Shown: piece by piece, positions 26,800 through 34,860 of the stretch | Position numbering within the stretch: the stretch's first letter is position 1 | Layout of the letters: each line of letters begins with the position of its first letter | NCBI GenBank assembly: GCA_015075635.1 | Contig: JABTUA010000001.1 | Location: 62,001 to 126,000, forward strand | Origin: Polyangiaceae bacterium | GTDB taxonomy: Bacteria; Myxococcota_A; Polyangia; Polyangiales; Polyangiaceae | Reading direction: 5' to 3' | DNA: 64,000 nucleotides | The notes under the pieces: generated by a model | Told to the model about the DNA's origin: nothing | Seen by the model: the letters and a program-made list of their open reading frames with translations, nothing else | The model's database searches: none | Translations under genes and position numbers: made by a program

Positions 26800-27762
26800 T
26801 CACTTGGCACAGCGGAATCCGAGCCGGTCGCCCAGGTCGTAGGTGTCGTACCAGTCGCGCGACGACGCGCGCATCCACACCGCGGTGCTCTTGTAGCCGC
26901 CTCCGCGTCCCACGTAGGTCGTGCCCTTGAGCGGGCCCTTCGGATCCACGTTCGGCGCGGTCTGGTAGTAGGCCTTGTCGTACCAGTCGGCCAGCATCTC
27001 CACCATGTTGCCCGACATGTCGAGGGCGCCGTAGGGGCTCGCGCCCTTGGGCAGGGACCCCGCCGGCTTGGCCTTCTCGCCGCAGCCCGACATGTTCGCC
27101 TGCTCGCAGCTGGGCTCCGAGTTGCCCCAGGGGTACTTGCGTCCGTCGGTGCCGCGCGCGGCCTTCTCCCACTCTGCCTCCGTGGGCAGGCGCTTCTTGG
27201 CGAACGCGCAGTACATCTTGGCGCGGCCCCAGTCGATGCAGCTCGCTGCGTAGTCCTTCTTGTTGCAGTCCCAAGCACAGCTCGGCGGGTCGCAGGCGCC
27301 CGCGATGACGCACGCCGCGTACATGTCTTGAGTGACCTCGGTCTCGTCGATCTCGAACGCGGCGAGCTTGACCGTGCGCATCGGCTTCTCGTCGTCGGAA
27401 CAGTCCTGGTCGAGCGCGGCGTTGCAGCCCATGATGAAGTCCCCCGCGGGGACCGCGACCATCTTCATCGAGTCGCCGCTGCTCGTGCAGGCGAAGGGCG
27501 GCGCGCCTGCGCTGCCACCGCTGCCACCGCCACCACCGCCGGCACCACCGCTGGCACCACCGCTGCCACTGCTGGCACCGTTGCCACCGTTGCCACCGTC
27601 TGGCGTGCCTGCGCTACCGCCACCGGCGGTCGAGCCGGCGAAGCCACCGGCACCGGCCGAACCGCCCGTCCCACTCTCCGGAACGTTCGCTTCCCCACAG
27701 CCGCCGAGTGCCAACGCGAATGCTGCGAGCGCTACTCGATTCGATACGGTCGCGCGATCCAT
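26800..27762 (-). CDS. Formylglycine-generating-enzyme-fold (SUMF1-like) lipoprotein
   Basis: The ATG at 27762 gives 320 residues: signal peptide with lipobox LGGC (Cys21), a Gly/Ser/Ala-rich linker (about 25-85), then an FGE-sulfatase domain. That domain has KMVAVPAGDFIMGC, EIDETEVTQDMYAACV, KRLPTEAEWEKAARG, YGALDMSGNMVEMLADWYD and RGGGYKSTAVWMRASSR ending GFRCAK. Nine or more Cys in the middle are typical of myxobacterial members. Most such proteins are not true sulfatase activators; the fold also binds glycans or metals. The longer frame up to 28026 is discarded because the lipoprotein signal, a GAGGAG ribosome site and a sigma54 site all place the start at 27762. Confidence 0.88.
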   Translation of the reverse strand: MDRATVSNRVALAAFALALGGCGEANVPESGTGGSAGAGGFAGSTAGGGSAGTPDGGNGGNGASSGSGGASGGAGGGGGGSGGSAGAPPFACTSSGDSMKMVAVPAGDFIMGCNAALDQDCSDDEKPMRTVKLAAFEIDETEVTQDMYAACVIAGACDPPSCAWDCNKKDYAASCIDWGRAKMYCAFAKKRLPTEAEWEKAARGTDGRKYPWGNSEPSCEQANMSGCGEKAKPAGSLPKGASPYGALDMSGNMVEMLADWYDKAYYQTAPNVDPKGPLKGTTYVGRGGGYKSTAVWMRASSRDWYDTYDLGDRLGFRCAK

Positions 27763-27787
27763 GGCTTCACTCCTCGAGCCGGGGAAC

Positions 27788-27803
27788 GGCAACACGCGTG
27801 CCA
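27788..27803 (-). promoter_or_regulatory. Sigma54-type promoter for the FGE-like lipoprotein
   Basis: On the minus strand TGGCACG (27803-27797), CGTG, TTGC (27792-27789) is a complete match to the sigma54 -24/-12 core (TGGCACG-N4-TTGC). Transcription would start about 12 bases on, leaving a leader of roughly 15 bases that contains the GAGGAG ribosome site before the ATG at 27762. Confidence 0.65.
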
Positions 27804-27825
27804 CGACCGCGTCGGAGGGAGTCGC

Positions 27826-27841
27826 TGCGCAAAACCGCGCA
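27826..27841. promoter_or_regulatory. Possible enhancer-protein site between divergent sigma54 promoters
   Basis: TGCGC (27826-27830) and GCGCA (27837-27841) form an inverted repeat with a six-base spacer. Related TTGCGCG and TGCGCACA sequences occur further along the same 278-base intergenic region (about 27866 and 27937). Sigma54 promoters need an upstream activator site, and this is the best symmetrical candidate I can see. The remainder of 27763-28040 shows no gene. Confidence 0.25.
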
Positions 27842-28009
27842 ATTTCCGGCGCGACATCGCGACCTTTGCGCGAGCACCATGCTGACCAATTCACCACTTC
27901 GGGCGTCTGGTCGTCCCTCGGGTGGAAGCGGCTGCGCACAGGCGGCGTACCGACCGCGTCGACACGCAGAAGTTGCTCGGTTCTGCACGAGCCCCAGCCG
28001 AGAAGCCAG

Positions 28010-28025
28010 TGGCACGCAGCATGCA
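28010..28025 (+). promoter_or_regulatory. Sigma54-type promoter for the phosphatase/EPS operon
   Basis: TGGCACG (28010-28016), CAGC, ATGCA (28021-28025) differs from the sigma54 core TGGCACG-N4-TTGCA by one base. The -24 GG and -12 GC are exactly spaced. The ATG at 28041 lies about five bases after the expected transcription start. Confidence 0.55.
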
Positions 28026-28040
28026 CCGCAATCCTGACGC

Positions 28041-28769
28041 ATGGGCATCAAGAGCCGCATCACTTCGCTTCCCTGGAGCTCCGACGGCTTCCGGGTGGCG
28101 GCGGAGTGCCGGCCCGCCGACGAGCTGGCGGGTGACTTCTACCTCGTCACCGCTCGCGGCTCGGGTCGCTTGATGGTGGTGATTGGCGACGCCTGCGGTC
28201 GCGGGCGAGACGGTGCCGCGCTCTTGCCCGGCATCGTGCCCCGCGCGCGCCAGCTCGCGGCCTCGAGCGCGAGCCCTGCACACCTGCTCACCGAGCTGAA
28301 CCGCACGGCCGCCGCCGCCCTGCCCATCGATCGCTTCGTGACCGCTGCGGCCCTCGAGTTCGACCGGGAGCTGTGCACGCTCACGGTGTCGAACGCCGGC
28401 CACGTCCCCGCCCTCGCACGCAGTGCGTTCAGCAACGTACGGGTGCTCGGTCGCGTGGCAGGCCCGCCGCTCGGCGTCGTCGCCAACGCGACCTTCACGG
28501 AGGAGGTCTTCCCGTTCCGAGACGGCGACAGCGTCGTGCTGATGACCGACGGCGTGCTCGAAGCGATCGAGGTTGACCTCCTGGGAATGGACAAGCTGCG
28601 CGCGCTGGTCGCGCACGCACCGGCCCACGCCCGCGGGCTGAATCACGCCATTTTGGCCGCACTGGACCGGCGCCTGCGAGGACGCCGCCTGGACGATGTG
28701 ACGTTGGTCACCGTGGAGATGACCCGCGCCGCACATGGACGCTCGACGCACCTCGAGCGCGCGAGCTGA
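28041..28769 (+). CDS. PP2C-type serine phosphatase (SpoIIE/RsbU family), no sensor domain
   Basis: This 242-residue protein consists almost only of the SpoIIE phosphatase domain: AGDFYLVTARG with the metal Asp (about residue 31), GDACGRGRDGAAL, NAGHVPALA, LMTDGVLEA and LDDVTLVTVEM. In partner-switch systems this enzyme dephosphorylates a STAS-domain anti-anti-sigma protein, freeing it to bind the RsbW-type kinase. Candidate partners are the STAS protein at 38625 and the kinase at 19172. It lacks PAS, GAF, HAMP or receiver domains, so its input may be transcriptional (sigma54 site just upstream) or through protein contacts. The downstream glycosyltransferase starts two bases after the stop. 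Confidence 0.9.
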   Translation: MGIKSRITSLPWSSDGFRVAAECRPADELAGDFYLVTARGSGRLMVVIGDACGRGRDGAALLPGIVPRARQLAASSASPAHLLTELNRTAAAALPIDRFVTAAALEFDRELCTLTVSNAGHVPALARSAFSNVRVLGRVAGPPLGVVANATFTEEVFPFRDGDSVVLMTDGVLEAIEVDLLGMDKLRALVAHAPAHARGLNHAILAALDRRLRGRRLDDVTLVTVEMTRAAHGRSTHLERAS

Positions 28770-28771
28770 CC

Positions 28772-29956
28772 ATGCGGGTGCTGGTCCTGACCAAGATCTT
28801 CCCGAACCGGATCGAGCCGCACTCGTCGCCGTTCAACCGCCAGCAGTTCGCAGCGCTGTCGCGCTGGTGCGACGTGGACGTCCTGGCGACCATCCCGTGG
28901 TTCCCTGGCTCGGGCGGCTTCTCGCGCTGGTCCCGAGCAGGTCGCCTCCGGCGCGTGCCCGCGCTGGAGCGCATCGACAACTTGAGCGTGTTTCATCCTC
29001 GCTACGCCTACCTGCCGAAGATCGGCAGCGCCGTCGCCGGCCCGCTCTACGTGGCGTCCTTGGCACCCCACGTGCTGCAGTTCCGCGGCGGCGCCGACGT
29101 GCTGCTCGGCTCGTGGGCGTATCCGGACGGCTACGCGGCGGTGGTGCTGGCGCGCCTCCTGGGCGTTCCCGCCGTGGTGAAGGTGCACGGCTCCGACGTC
29201 AACGTGCTCGCGAACGATCCGGCGGCGCGTCACCGGCTCGGCTGGGCGCTCGCGCAGGCCGCACGCGTCGTCGCGGTGAGCCGGCCCCTGGCGGCGCGGG
29301 TGGCGGCGCTCGGGGTGGATCCGGCGCGCGTCACCGTCGTACAGAACGGCGTCGATCCCGCGCTATTCTTCCCTCGCGACCAGCGAGCAGCGCGGGCGAA
29401 GCTGGGCCTCGGGAGAGCGCCGGCCGTGCTCTACGTCGGACGGCTGGACCCCGACAAGGGCGTGCTGGACCTGGTGCGAGCCTTCCAGCATCCCACCCTG
29501 CGCAACGCCGAGCTCTGGCTGGTCGGCAGTGGGCCGGCTACCGACGACTGCCAGCGGCTCGCCGGCGAGCTGGGAGTGCGCCTGGTACTGCTCGGAGAGC
29601 GCCCGCACCGGGAGATCCCCGAGTACCTGGCGGCCTCGGACGTGCTCGCCCTGCCGAGCGTCGCCGAGGGCTCGCCGAACGTGGTGAGCGAAGCGCTGGC
29701 CTCGGGCCGGCGCGTGGTGGCGAGCAACGTGGGCGGCATCCCCGACCTGGTGACCAGCGACGTCTTGGGCGAGCTCGTGCCGCCGCGAGATCCGGCGGCG
29801 CTGGGCCGGGCGCTCGGCGTCGCCGTGAGCTGGCCCCACGACCCGGAGTACGTGGCCCGCGTCGCGGCCATCCCCAGCTGGCAAGAGAGCGCGCGTCACC
29901 TCTACCAGGTGCTGCTCGAGGTCACCGGGCTCGTCCGGAGAAGGGCGGCGGCATGA
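28772..29956 (+). CDS. Family 4 glycosyltransferase
   Basis: The product has 394 residues with a GT-B fold. The N-terminus MRVLVLTKIFPNRIEPHSSP and YPDGYAAVVLARLLG match the teichuronic/colanic-acid type GT4 subgroup. The donor domain has VLYVGRLDPDKGV, LVGSGPATDD and the EX7E region PSVAEGSPNVVSEALASGRRVV. It overlaps the downstream deacetylase by the ATGA junction, so it belongs to the plus-strand EPS operon and presumably adds one sugar of the repeat unit. Confidence 0.93.
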   Translation: MRVLVLTKIFPNRIEPHSSPFNRQQFAALSRWCDVDVLATIPWFPGSGGFSRWSRAGRLRRVPALERIDNLSVFHPRYAYLPKIGSAVAGPLYVASLAPHVLQFRGGADVLLGSWAYPDGYAAVVLARLLGVPAVVKVHGSDVNVLANDPAARHRLGWALAQAARVVAVSRPLAARVAALGVDPARVTVVQNGVDPALFFPRDQRAARAKLGLGRAPAVLYVGRLDPDKGVLDLVRAFQHPTLRNAELWLVGSGPATDDCQRLAGELGVRLVLLGERPHREIPEYLAASDVLALPSVAEGSPNVVSEALASGRRVVASNVGGIPDLVTSDVLGELVPPRDPAALGRALGVAVSWPHDPEYVARVAAIPSWQESARHLYQVLLEVTGLVRRRAAA

Positions 29957-30630
29957 TCGGCGAGTTCGCCGCTGCTCGGGCGATGCCCAAGAGCCGGCGC
30001 GCCTTGCGCGCGGTGGCGGAGGCCGTCCTGCCGTCTTCGTTGTTGGTCGTGCGCGGGCCCGCCACGCGGCGGCGAGTCGCGCTGACCTTCGACGACGGCC
30101 CGAGCGAGCTCTCCTTGGAGTACCTCGAGCTTCTGGAGCGGCACGCCGCACGCGCGACGTTCTTCCTGGTCGGCGCCGAGTGCGAACGGCGACCCGACCT
30201 GGTGCGCGAAATGGCGCGGCGCGGCCACGAGCTGGGCAGCCACGGGCACAGCCACGAGCGCTTTCCGGAGCTGTCGGCCAGGCGAGAGCTCGACGCAGAG
30301 CTCGCCTCGAGCTCGGCGCTCTTGCCGGGCAGCGCGGGCAACCATCGCTGGGTGCGTCCGCCCTACGGTGCCCTGTCGCTCGGCACGCTGATCAGCTGCG
30401 CTCGTGCCGGGCTCACGCTCGTGCTCTGGTCCTTGGATTCGGAGGACTGGCGTACGCAGAGCCCGCGAGACGTCGTAGCGCGGGTCTCACCTCACACGGT
30501 CGAGCCGGGCTCGATCGTGCTCTTGCACGAGGGTCAGCGTTGGACCCTCGACGCGCTCGGTGAAATCGTCCCAGAGCTGGAAAGGAGCGGCTATGAGCTG
30601 GTCACCGTCGGCGAGCTCCTCTCGGGCTAG
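29953..30630 (+). CDS. Polysaccharide deacetylase (NodB/CE4 domain)
   Basis: The ATG at 29953 (ATGA overlap) gives 225 residues. The NodB motifs are complete: TFDDGP (residues 45-50, catalytic base and metal Asp), SHGHSHE with the two metal His (97 and 101), RPPYGALS, a DSEDW stretch and IVLLHEG. No signal peptide is visible, so it may act in the cytoplasm on lipid-linked units or be exported another way. The family removes N- or O-acetyl groups from amino-sugar polymers. Its position between a glycosyltransferase and the Wzz genes points to tailoring of the EPS. Confidence 0.92.
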   Translation: MIGEFAAARAMPKSRRALRAVAEAVLPSSLLVVRGPATRRRVALTFDDGPSELSLEYLELLERHAARATFFLVGAECERRPDLVREMARRGHELGSHGHSHERFPELSARRELDAELASSSALLPGSAGNHRWVRPPYGALSLGTLISCARAGLTLVLWSLDSEDWRTQSPRDVVARVSPHTVEPGSIVLLHEGQRWTLDALGEIVPELERSGYELVTVGELLSG

Positions 30631-31573
30631 CTCCTGGTGGACGGATCAGGAGCCTGGCCTCCGCGACCTCGGGGCCTTCGCGAGAGCTTTGCTGCTCGCG
30701 GGGCGGGAGCGCCCGCTAGTCAGCCTGCTCACCAGCCTGCTCTTCGCCCTGGTCGTCGTCGCCGCGATCGCGCTCTTGCGCCCGGACCACGCGCCGCGCT
30801 TCGTGCTGCGCGTCGTGGAGCCGAACGCCGATCCCACCACCTTGCCTCGCGCCCGGCGCCAGCTGGCGGAGTACGTGCGCGAGGGCATTCTGACCAGCGA
30901 GGCGCTGCTCGGCGTCATGGAGCGGCACGACGTCTACCCGACGCTGCGCCGGAGCAACCCACCGGCGGCCATCGAGTCCTTCCGCGAGGACATCGACATC
31001 GAAGTCCACCAGAACTATTTCCTGGAGGAGCGCACCGTGGCCGACGCGCCGCGCTCGGCCCGGCTGGTGCTGAGCTTCCGCGCCAAGGAGCCCGCGCTCG
31101 CGCTGGCAGTGACGCGTGAGCTCGGACGGCTGGTCGTGGAACGCGAGCAGAACGCGCGCAAGCAGCAGGCCCAGGCCAGCCTGGTCAGCGCCGAGGTCAC
31201 GCTGGAGCGCGCGAACCGCGCCCTGGGACAGCGGCTCGCGGAGATCTCTCGCAAACGCGCGCGCCTGCGCGAAGCCACCCAGCTGGACCCGCTCACGGAG
31301 GTGCAGCTGGTGAGCCTGATCGGCTCGCTGGAGTGGCGAGAGCAGGAGCTCGAGAAGAGCCAGGCGCGCAAGGCCGCGCTGGAGCTGGGCTCGATGCGGG
31401 AGACGCACAGCATGGGGCTCTCCTTCCAGATCGCGGACGAAGGCGCTGTCCGGAAGTCCGCCGAGCTCAGCCCGCTCCGACTCTGCCTGGGCGGGCTCGC
31501 CGCGTTCGTGGGCGGCCTGCCGTTCGCGGCGGCTCTGGTGGGAGCCTTCGCTCCGAAACGAGGTGACCCGTGA
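30593..31573 (+). CDS. Wzz-like chain-length determinant protein (first copy)
   Basis: The ATG at 30593 follows AAAGGAG by seven bases and lies inside the end of the deacetylase gene (38-base overlap); this beats the frame's earlier start at 30560. The 326-residue product has a basic cytoplasmic start and a transmembrane helix near residues 40-65 (LVSLLTSLLFALVVVAAIALL). A periplasmic, partly coiled-coil region (about 66-285) and a second membrane helix at the C-terminus (about 295-320) follow. This is the two-helix Wzz/PCP layout that sets polymer length with Wzy. The sequence is divergent, so the call rests on topology and context. It overlaps the next gene by GTGA. Confidence 0.8.
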   Translation: MSWSPSASSSRASSWWTDQEPGLRDLGAFARALLLAGRERPLVSLLTSLLFALVVVAAIALLRPDHAPRFVLRVVEPNADPTTLPRARRQLAEYVREGILTSEALLGVMERHDVYPTLRRSNPPAAIESFREDIDIEVHQNYFLEERTVADAPRSARLVLSFRAKEPALALAVTRELGRLVVEREQNARKQQAQASLVSAEVTLERANRALGQRLAEISRKRARLREATQLDPLTEVQLVSLIGSLEWREQELEKSQARKAALELGSMRETHSMGLSFQIADEGAVRKSAELSPLRLCLGGLAAFVGGLPFAAALVGAFAPKRGDP

Positions 31574-33045
31574 ACCGCTCCAAGATCGATTCCACCCGCG
31601 TCGAGCCGCGCGCCGAGCTGGACCGGCTGCTGGCGTTTCTGGGTCGGGCCTCGCGTTTCTGGCGAACCGCGCTCGCGCTGGTCCTGATCGGGGAGCTCGG
31701 CTGCCTGGCGTTCTTGCTGCTCAGGCAGCCCCTCTACCGCTCGCAGACCGTGCTGCTCTACACCGAGACGGTGCGCAGCGCGGAGACGGGAGAGCCCTCG
31801 ATGGCTCCGAAGAGCGTCGCCGCGCGGATGCAGGAGCTGCTCAATTCGCGCCGGGAGCTCAGCGGGGTGGTCGAGCAGTTCGATCTGTATCCCGACGTGC
31901 GCAAGACCTATGGAACCTTCGACGCCGTCGACGAACTGCGCAAGCACATCGAATTTCGTGCGCCGGGCGGGGACACCTTCAGCATTGCGTTCCAAGGCAC
32001 CTCTCCGGAGCAGGCCAGGGACGTGACCGCTCGGCTCGCCGAGCTGGTGGTCACGCAGGACGCCGATCTCCGCAAGAAGCAGACCGTGGCGGCCCGCGAC
32101 TTCCTGGCCGAGGAGAAGAAGCGCGCAGCCGAGCGCTTGAAGAACGCCGAGCAAGACCTGGCGGGCTTCATGGCCGCACACCCGAGCTTCGCGCTGGATG
32201 CCATGCCGCTCGCCACTGGTGCGGCCATCCGGGCGAGCGTCGCCAGGCCGGGGACCACGACCCCGAGCCGGCCTCGAGTCGTCGCCCTGCCGGCCGCGAA
32301 AGCTGAGAAGGAAACGAGCGTGGCACCCCCCGCGCCCGCGGTGCCGTCACCCGCCGACGAGCGCGCGGCGCGTGAGGCCGCCGAGGAGGCCGCCCGCGCC
32401 GGCGCGGCGGTGGAGGCCGCGCGGCAGAGCGTGGCCGAGAAGCGCGAGCGCTACACGGACGCGCACCCCGACGTCCGCGCGGCGCGCGACGCGCTGGCGC
32501 GGGCCGAGGGCCGCCTCCTCTCCGCGCGCGCGAAGCTGTCGATCGCCACGCCGCCGCCAGCGCCGGCGGCGGTCCCAGCACCCGCCGGCGAGGACACGAA
32601 GAAGGCCGCTCCGCGCTACGTCACGGTCCCGCGCACGCCCGCAGAGAAGACGGGTAACGCCGCCGAGACGAAGACCGAAGATCTGGTCGCCCTGGAGACC
32701 GACTGGGCACGACTGATCCGCGGGGTCACCGAGGCCCGCCAGCGCCACGATCAGGTCGAGGCCGCGCTGTTCAAGGCCGACATGGCCGAGAGCTCGGCGA
32801 GCGGCGGGCAGGGCACCCAGACCACGATGATCGATCCGGCGTACCTGCCCCAGCGACCGATTCCACCGGGTCCACGCACGATCGCGCTCTTGTTCTTCGC
32901 GGCCTCGGTGCTGGCGGGCATCGGCGCCGCGCTCGGGCGCGCGGCCCTCGACGATCGCATCTACGACAGAGAGGGCGCCGATGATCTGATCGACGTGCTG
33001 GCGGAGGTCCCGGCGATGCGACGGCAGAGGAGGGCCCATGTCTGA
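31570..33045 (+). CDS. Wzz-like chain-length determinant protein (second, larger copy)
   Basis: The GTG at 31570 overlaps the previous stop. The 491-residue product has an N-terminal membrane helix (about 33-52), a long periplasmic part with coiled-coil stretches and an Ala/Pro-rich insertion (about 215-350), and a C-terminal helix (about 440-462). The PCP/Wzz marks are YRSQTVLLYTE after the first helix and LPQRPIPPGPRT before the second. The end DDRIYDREGADDLIDVLAEVPA resembles the junction between the Wzc membrane part and its kinase. The following CpsD-like gene overlaps by eight bases, so the two probably form a split Wzc. Confidence 0.87.
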   Translation: MNRSKIDSTRVEPRAELDRLLAFLGRASRFWRTALALVLIGELGCLAFLLLRQPLYRSQTVLLYTETVRSAETGEPSMAPKSVAARMQELLNSRRELSGVVEQFDLYPDVRKTYGTFDAVDELRKHIEFRAPGGDTFSIAFQGTSPEQARDVTARLAELVVTQDADLRKKQTVAARDFLAEEKKRAAERLKNAEQDLAGFMAAHPSFALDAMPLATGAAIRASVARPGTTTPSRPRVVALPAAKAEKETSVAPPAPAVPSPADERAAREAAEEAARAGAAVEAARQSVAEKRERYTDAHPDVRAARDALARAEGRLLSARAKLSIATPPPAPAAVPAPAGEDTKKAAPRYVTVPRTPAEKTGNAAETKTEDLVALETDWARLIRGVTEARQRHDQVEAALFKADMAESSASGGQGTQTTMIDPAYLPQRPIPPGPRTIALLFFAASVLAGIGAALGRAALDDRIYDREGADDLIDVLAEVPAMRRQRRAHV

Positions 33046-33745
33046 CGGAGGCTCATCGGTTCGCCCCATCGTCTCAGTGGGAAGTGTGCGCCAGCGCGCT
33101 GCGGACACCCAACTCGTCTTCATCGACGCCGAGCTCCCCACGCCGCTGGACCCGCGCTTGGTGCTGCTCGCGGAGCCCAGCACGCCGCGCGCCGACGCCT
33201 TCAGGCTCGCCCGTCATCGGCTGGAGCAGCGCAAGGACCCGCGCCTCGTGGCCGTGACCAGCGTGGCAACCGGCGACGGCAAGACCACCCTCGCCGCCAA
33301 CCTGGCGCTGGCCATCGCCGAGGAGCGGGGTCCGTCGGTGCTGCTGGTGGACGCTCACCGTACCCGCCCGGCGCTCGCCGAGATGTTCGGGCTCCGCACC
33401 GATCTCGATCTGCTCCCGGCAGCCAGCTCCCACCGGTACGCGCTCCAGCGGGTCGCGGACACCGGGCTGTGCGTCGGGCTCGCGCTCGGTCAGGTCGTAC
33501 CCATCTCCCAGGCCGAGCGCGATGCGCTGCGCGTGGCGCTGACGGACCTCCGGCTCTCATTCGACTACGTGATCATCGACGCCGGCGCGGCGCTCGACGG
33601 CATGCTCGTCCACTGGATCGCCGAGCTGGTGGACGGCGTGCTCTTCGCGGTGAGGCGCGGCGTGACCGAACGGCGCAGCCTGCGCCGCGCCATCGACGGG
33701 CTCGCTCCCGTGCCGTTGGCCGGGGCCGTGGTGCTCGACGGCTAG
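33038..33745 (+). CDS. CpsD/CapB-like P-loop ATPase (BY-kinase fold, no Tyr cluster)
   Basis: This 235-residue protein has the BY-kinase nucleotide site: Walker A ATGDGKTT (77-84), Walker A' VLLVDAHRTRP (101-111) and a Walker B-like YVIIDAGA. Bacterial tyrosine kinases end with a Tyr-rich tail that is autophosphorylated; here the C-terminus is VPLAGAVVLDG and contains none. Only two Tyr occur in the whole protein as far as I can see. It therefore probably works as an ATPase partner of the Wzz-like protein encoded just upstream (eight-base overlap) rather than as a self-phosphorylating kinase. The absence of the tail is direct observation; the functional consequence is inference. Confidence 0.87.
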   Translation: MSDGGSSVRPIVSVGSVRQRAADTQLVFIDAELPTPLDPRLVLLAEPSTPRADAFRLARHRLEQRKDPRLVAVTSVATGDGKTTLAANLALAIAEERGPSVLLVDAHRTRPALAEMFGLRTDLDLLPAASSHRYALQRVADTGLCVGLALGQVVPISQAERDALRVALTDLRLSFDYVIIDAGAALDGMLVHWIAELVDGVLFAVRRGVTERRSLRRAIDGLAPVPLAGAVVLDG

Positions 33746-33753
33746 GGGGCGCG

Positions 33754-34860
33754 ATGCTCGGTCTGGCGCTCCCCGGCAAGAACCTGCACCGCTGGATCCT
33801 CGGCTACGCGCGGGCGCTGCTCGAGCGGGCCGCGGAAGCCGAGCCGGTTGGCCCACGCCATGTCCTGGTCGCCCTGTGCGACCACTTCGAGCCGCTCTGG
33901 GGCGGCGCGAGCGACGCGACAGGGAGCCAGCGCGTGGAGCGTTGGCTCCGCGGCTACCCCGAGCTCGCCCGAGCCTTCCGCGACAGCGACGGGCGGCCGC
34001 CGCGTCACAGCTTCTTCTTCCCGCTCGAGCAGTACCGGCCGGAGTACCTCGAGATGCTGGCCAGCCTGACCCGCGACGGACTGGCCGAGGTGGAGCTGCA
34101 CCTGCACCACGACGCCGACACGGCCGAGAACCTCGAGCACACGCTGCAGAAGGGCGTGCAGAGCTTCTCGCGGCACGGGCTCTTGGGCCGCGACCGGGCG
34201 GATCGCATCCGCTACGGTTTCATCCACGGCAACTGGTGCCTGGCCAACTCGCGCCGGGACGGCCGCTGGTGCGGCGTGGACAACGAGCTCGAGCTCCTGT
34301 TCGCGACGGGTTGTTACGCGGACTTCACCTTCCCTTCGGCGCCGGACGAGACACAGCCAGGTATCGTGGATCGCATCTACTGGCCCGCCGGTGATCCCAG
34401 TCGGGCGCGCGCCCACGAACACGGCGAGCGCGCTCGCGTCGGGAGCGCCCGCGACGATCGCGTGCTCTGCATCCAAGGACCGCTCGCCCTCTGCCCGGGT
34501 GGACGCTTCGGCCTGCGCATCGAGAACGGCGCGCTGTCGGCGCGCGACCCCGCCACACCCCGGCGGGCGAAGAGCTGGCTCGCTCAGGCCATCCACGTCG
34601 AGGGCCGGTCGGACTGGATCTTCGTCAAGCTGCACACCCACGGCGCCCCGGAGCCCCAAGCGGACTCGCTCTTGGGGGACGGCGGTCGCGCGCTGCACCA
34701 GGCGCTCGGTGCGCTGTGCACCGACGGTTCGCGCTTCCTCCTCCACTACGTGACTGCCCGAGAGATGTTCAACGTCGCTCTGGCAGCCATGCACGGTCGC
34801 TCCGGCGATCCCGCCGGCTACCTGAGCTACGAAATCTCCGCCCCCCCGGTGATGTCATGA
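33754..34860 (+). CDS. Deacetylase-like EPS-locus protein
   Basis: The ATG at 33754 gives 368 residues. The N-terminal half has LVALCDHFEPLW, HSFFFPLEQYRPEYL, VELHLHHDAD and RIRYGFIHGNWCLAN. This spread of Asp/His residues looks like a distant polysaccharide-deacetylase (TIM-barrel) metal site. The C-terminal half is less conserved-looking and ends AGYLSYEISAPPVM. I remember similar uncharacterised proteins in other exopolysaccharide loci but cannot name a function. The stop overlaps the CapK-like start (ATGA) and the gene begins eight bases after the CpsD-like stop, so it is firmly part of the operon. Confidence 0.8.
   Translation: MLGLALPGKNLHRWILGYARALLERAAEAEPVGPRHVLVALCDHFEPLWGGASDATGSQRVERWLRGYPELARAFRDSDGRPPRHSFFFPLEQYRPEYLEMLASLTRDGLAEVELHLHHDADTAENLEHTLQKGVQSFSRHGLLGRDRADRIRYGFIHGNWCLANSRRDGRWCGVDNELELLFATGCYADFTFPSAPDETQPGIVDRIYWPAGDPSRARAHEHGERARVGSARDDRVLCIQGPLALCPGGRFGLRIENGALSARDPATPRRAKSWLAQAIHVEGRSDWIFVKLHTHGAPEPQADSLLGDGGRALHQALGALCTDGSRFLLHYVTAREMFNVALAAMHGRSGDPAGYLSYEISAPPVMS

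Noticed and set aside
24672..27278. 868-residue minus-strand frame opposite the OPX and flippase genes
   Set aside because: It is Arg/Gln/His-rich shadow sequence; both plus-strand genes have clear domains and ribosome sites.
26800..28026. Extended start of the FGE-like lipoprotein at 28026
   Set aside because: It would bury the lipoprotein signal 88 residues in and run through the sigma54 promoter region.
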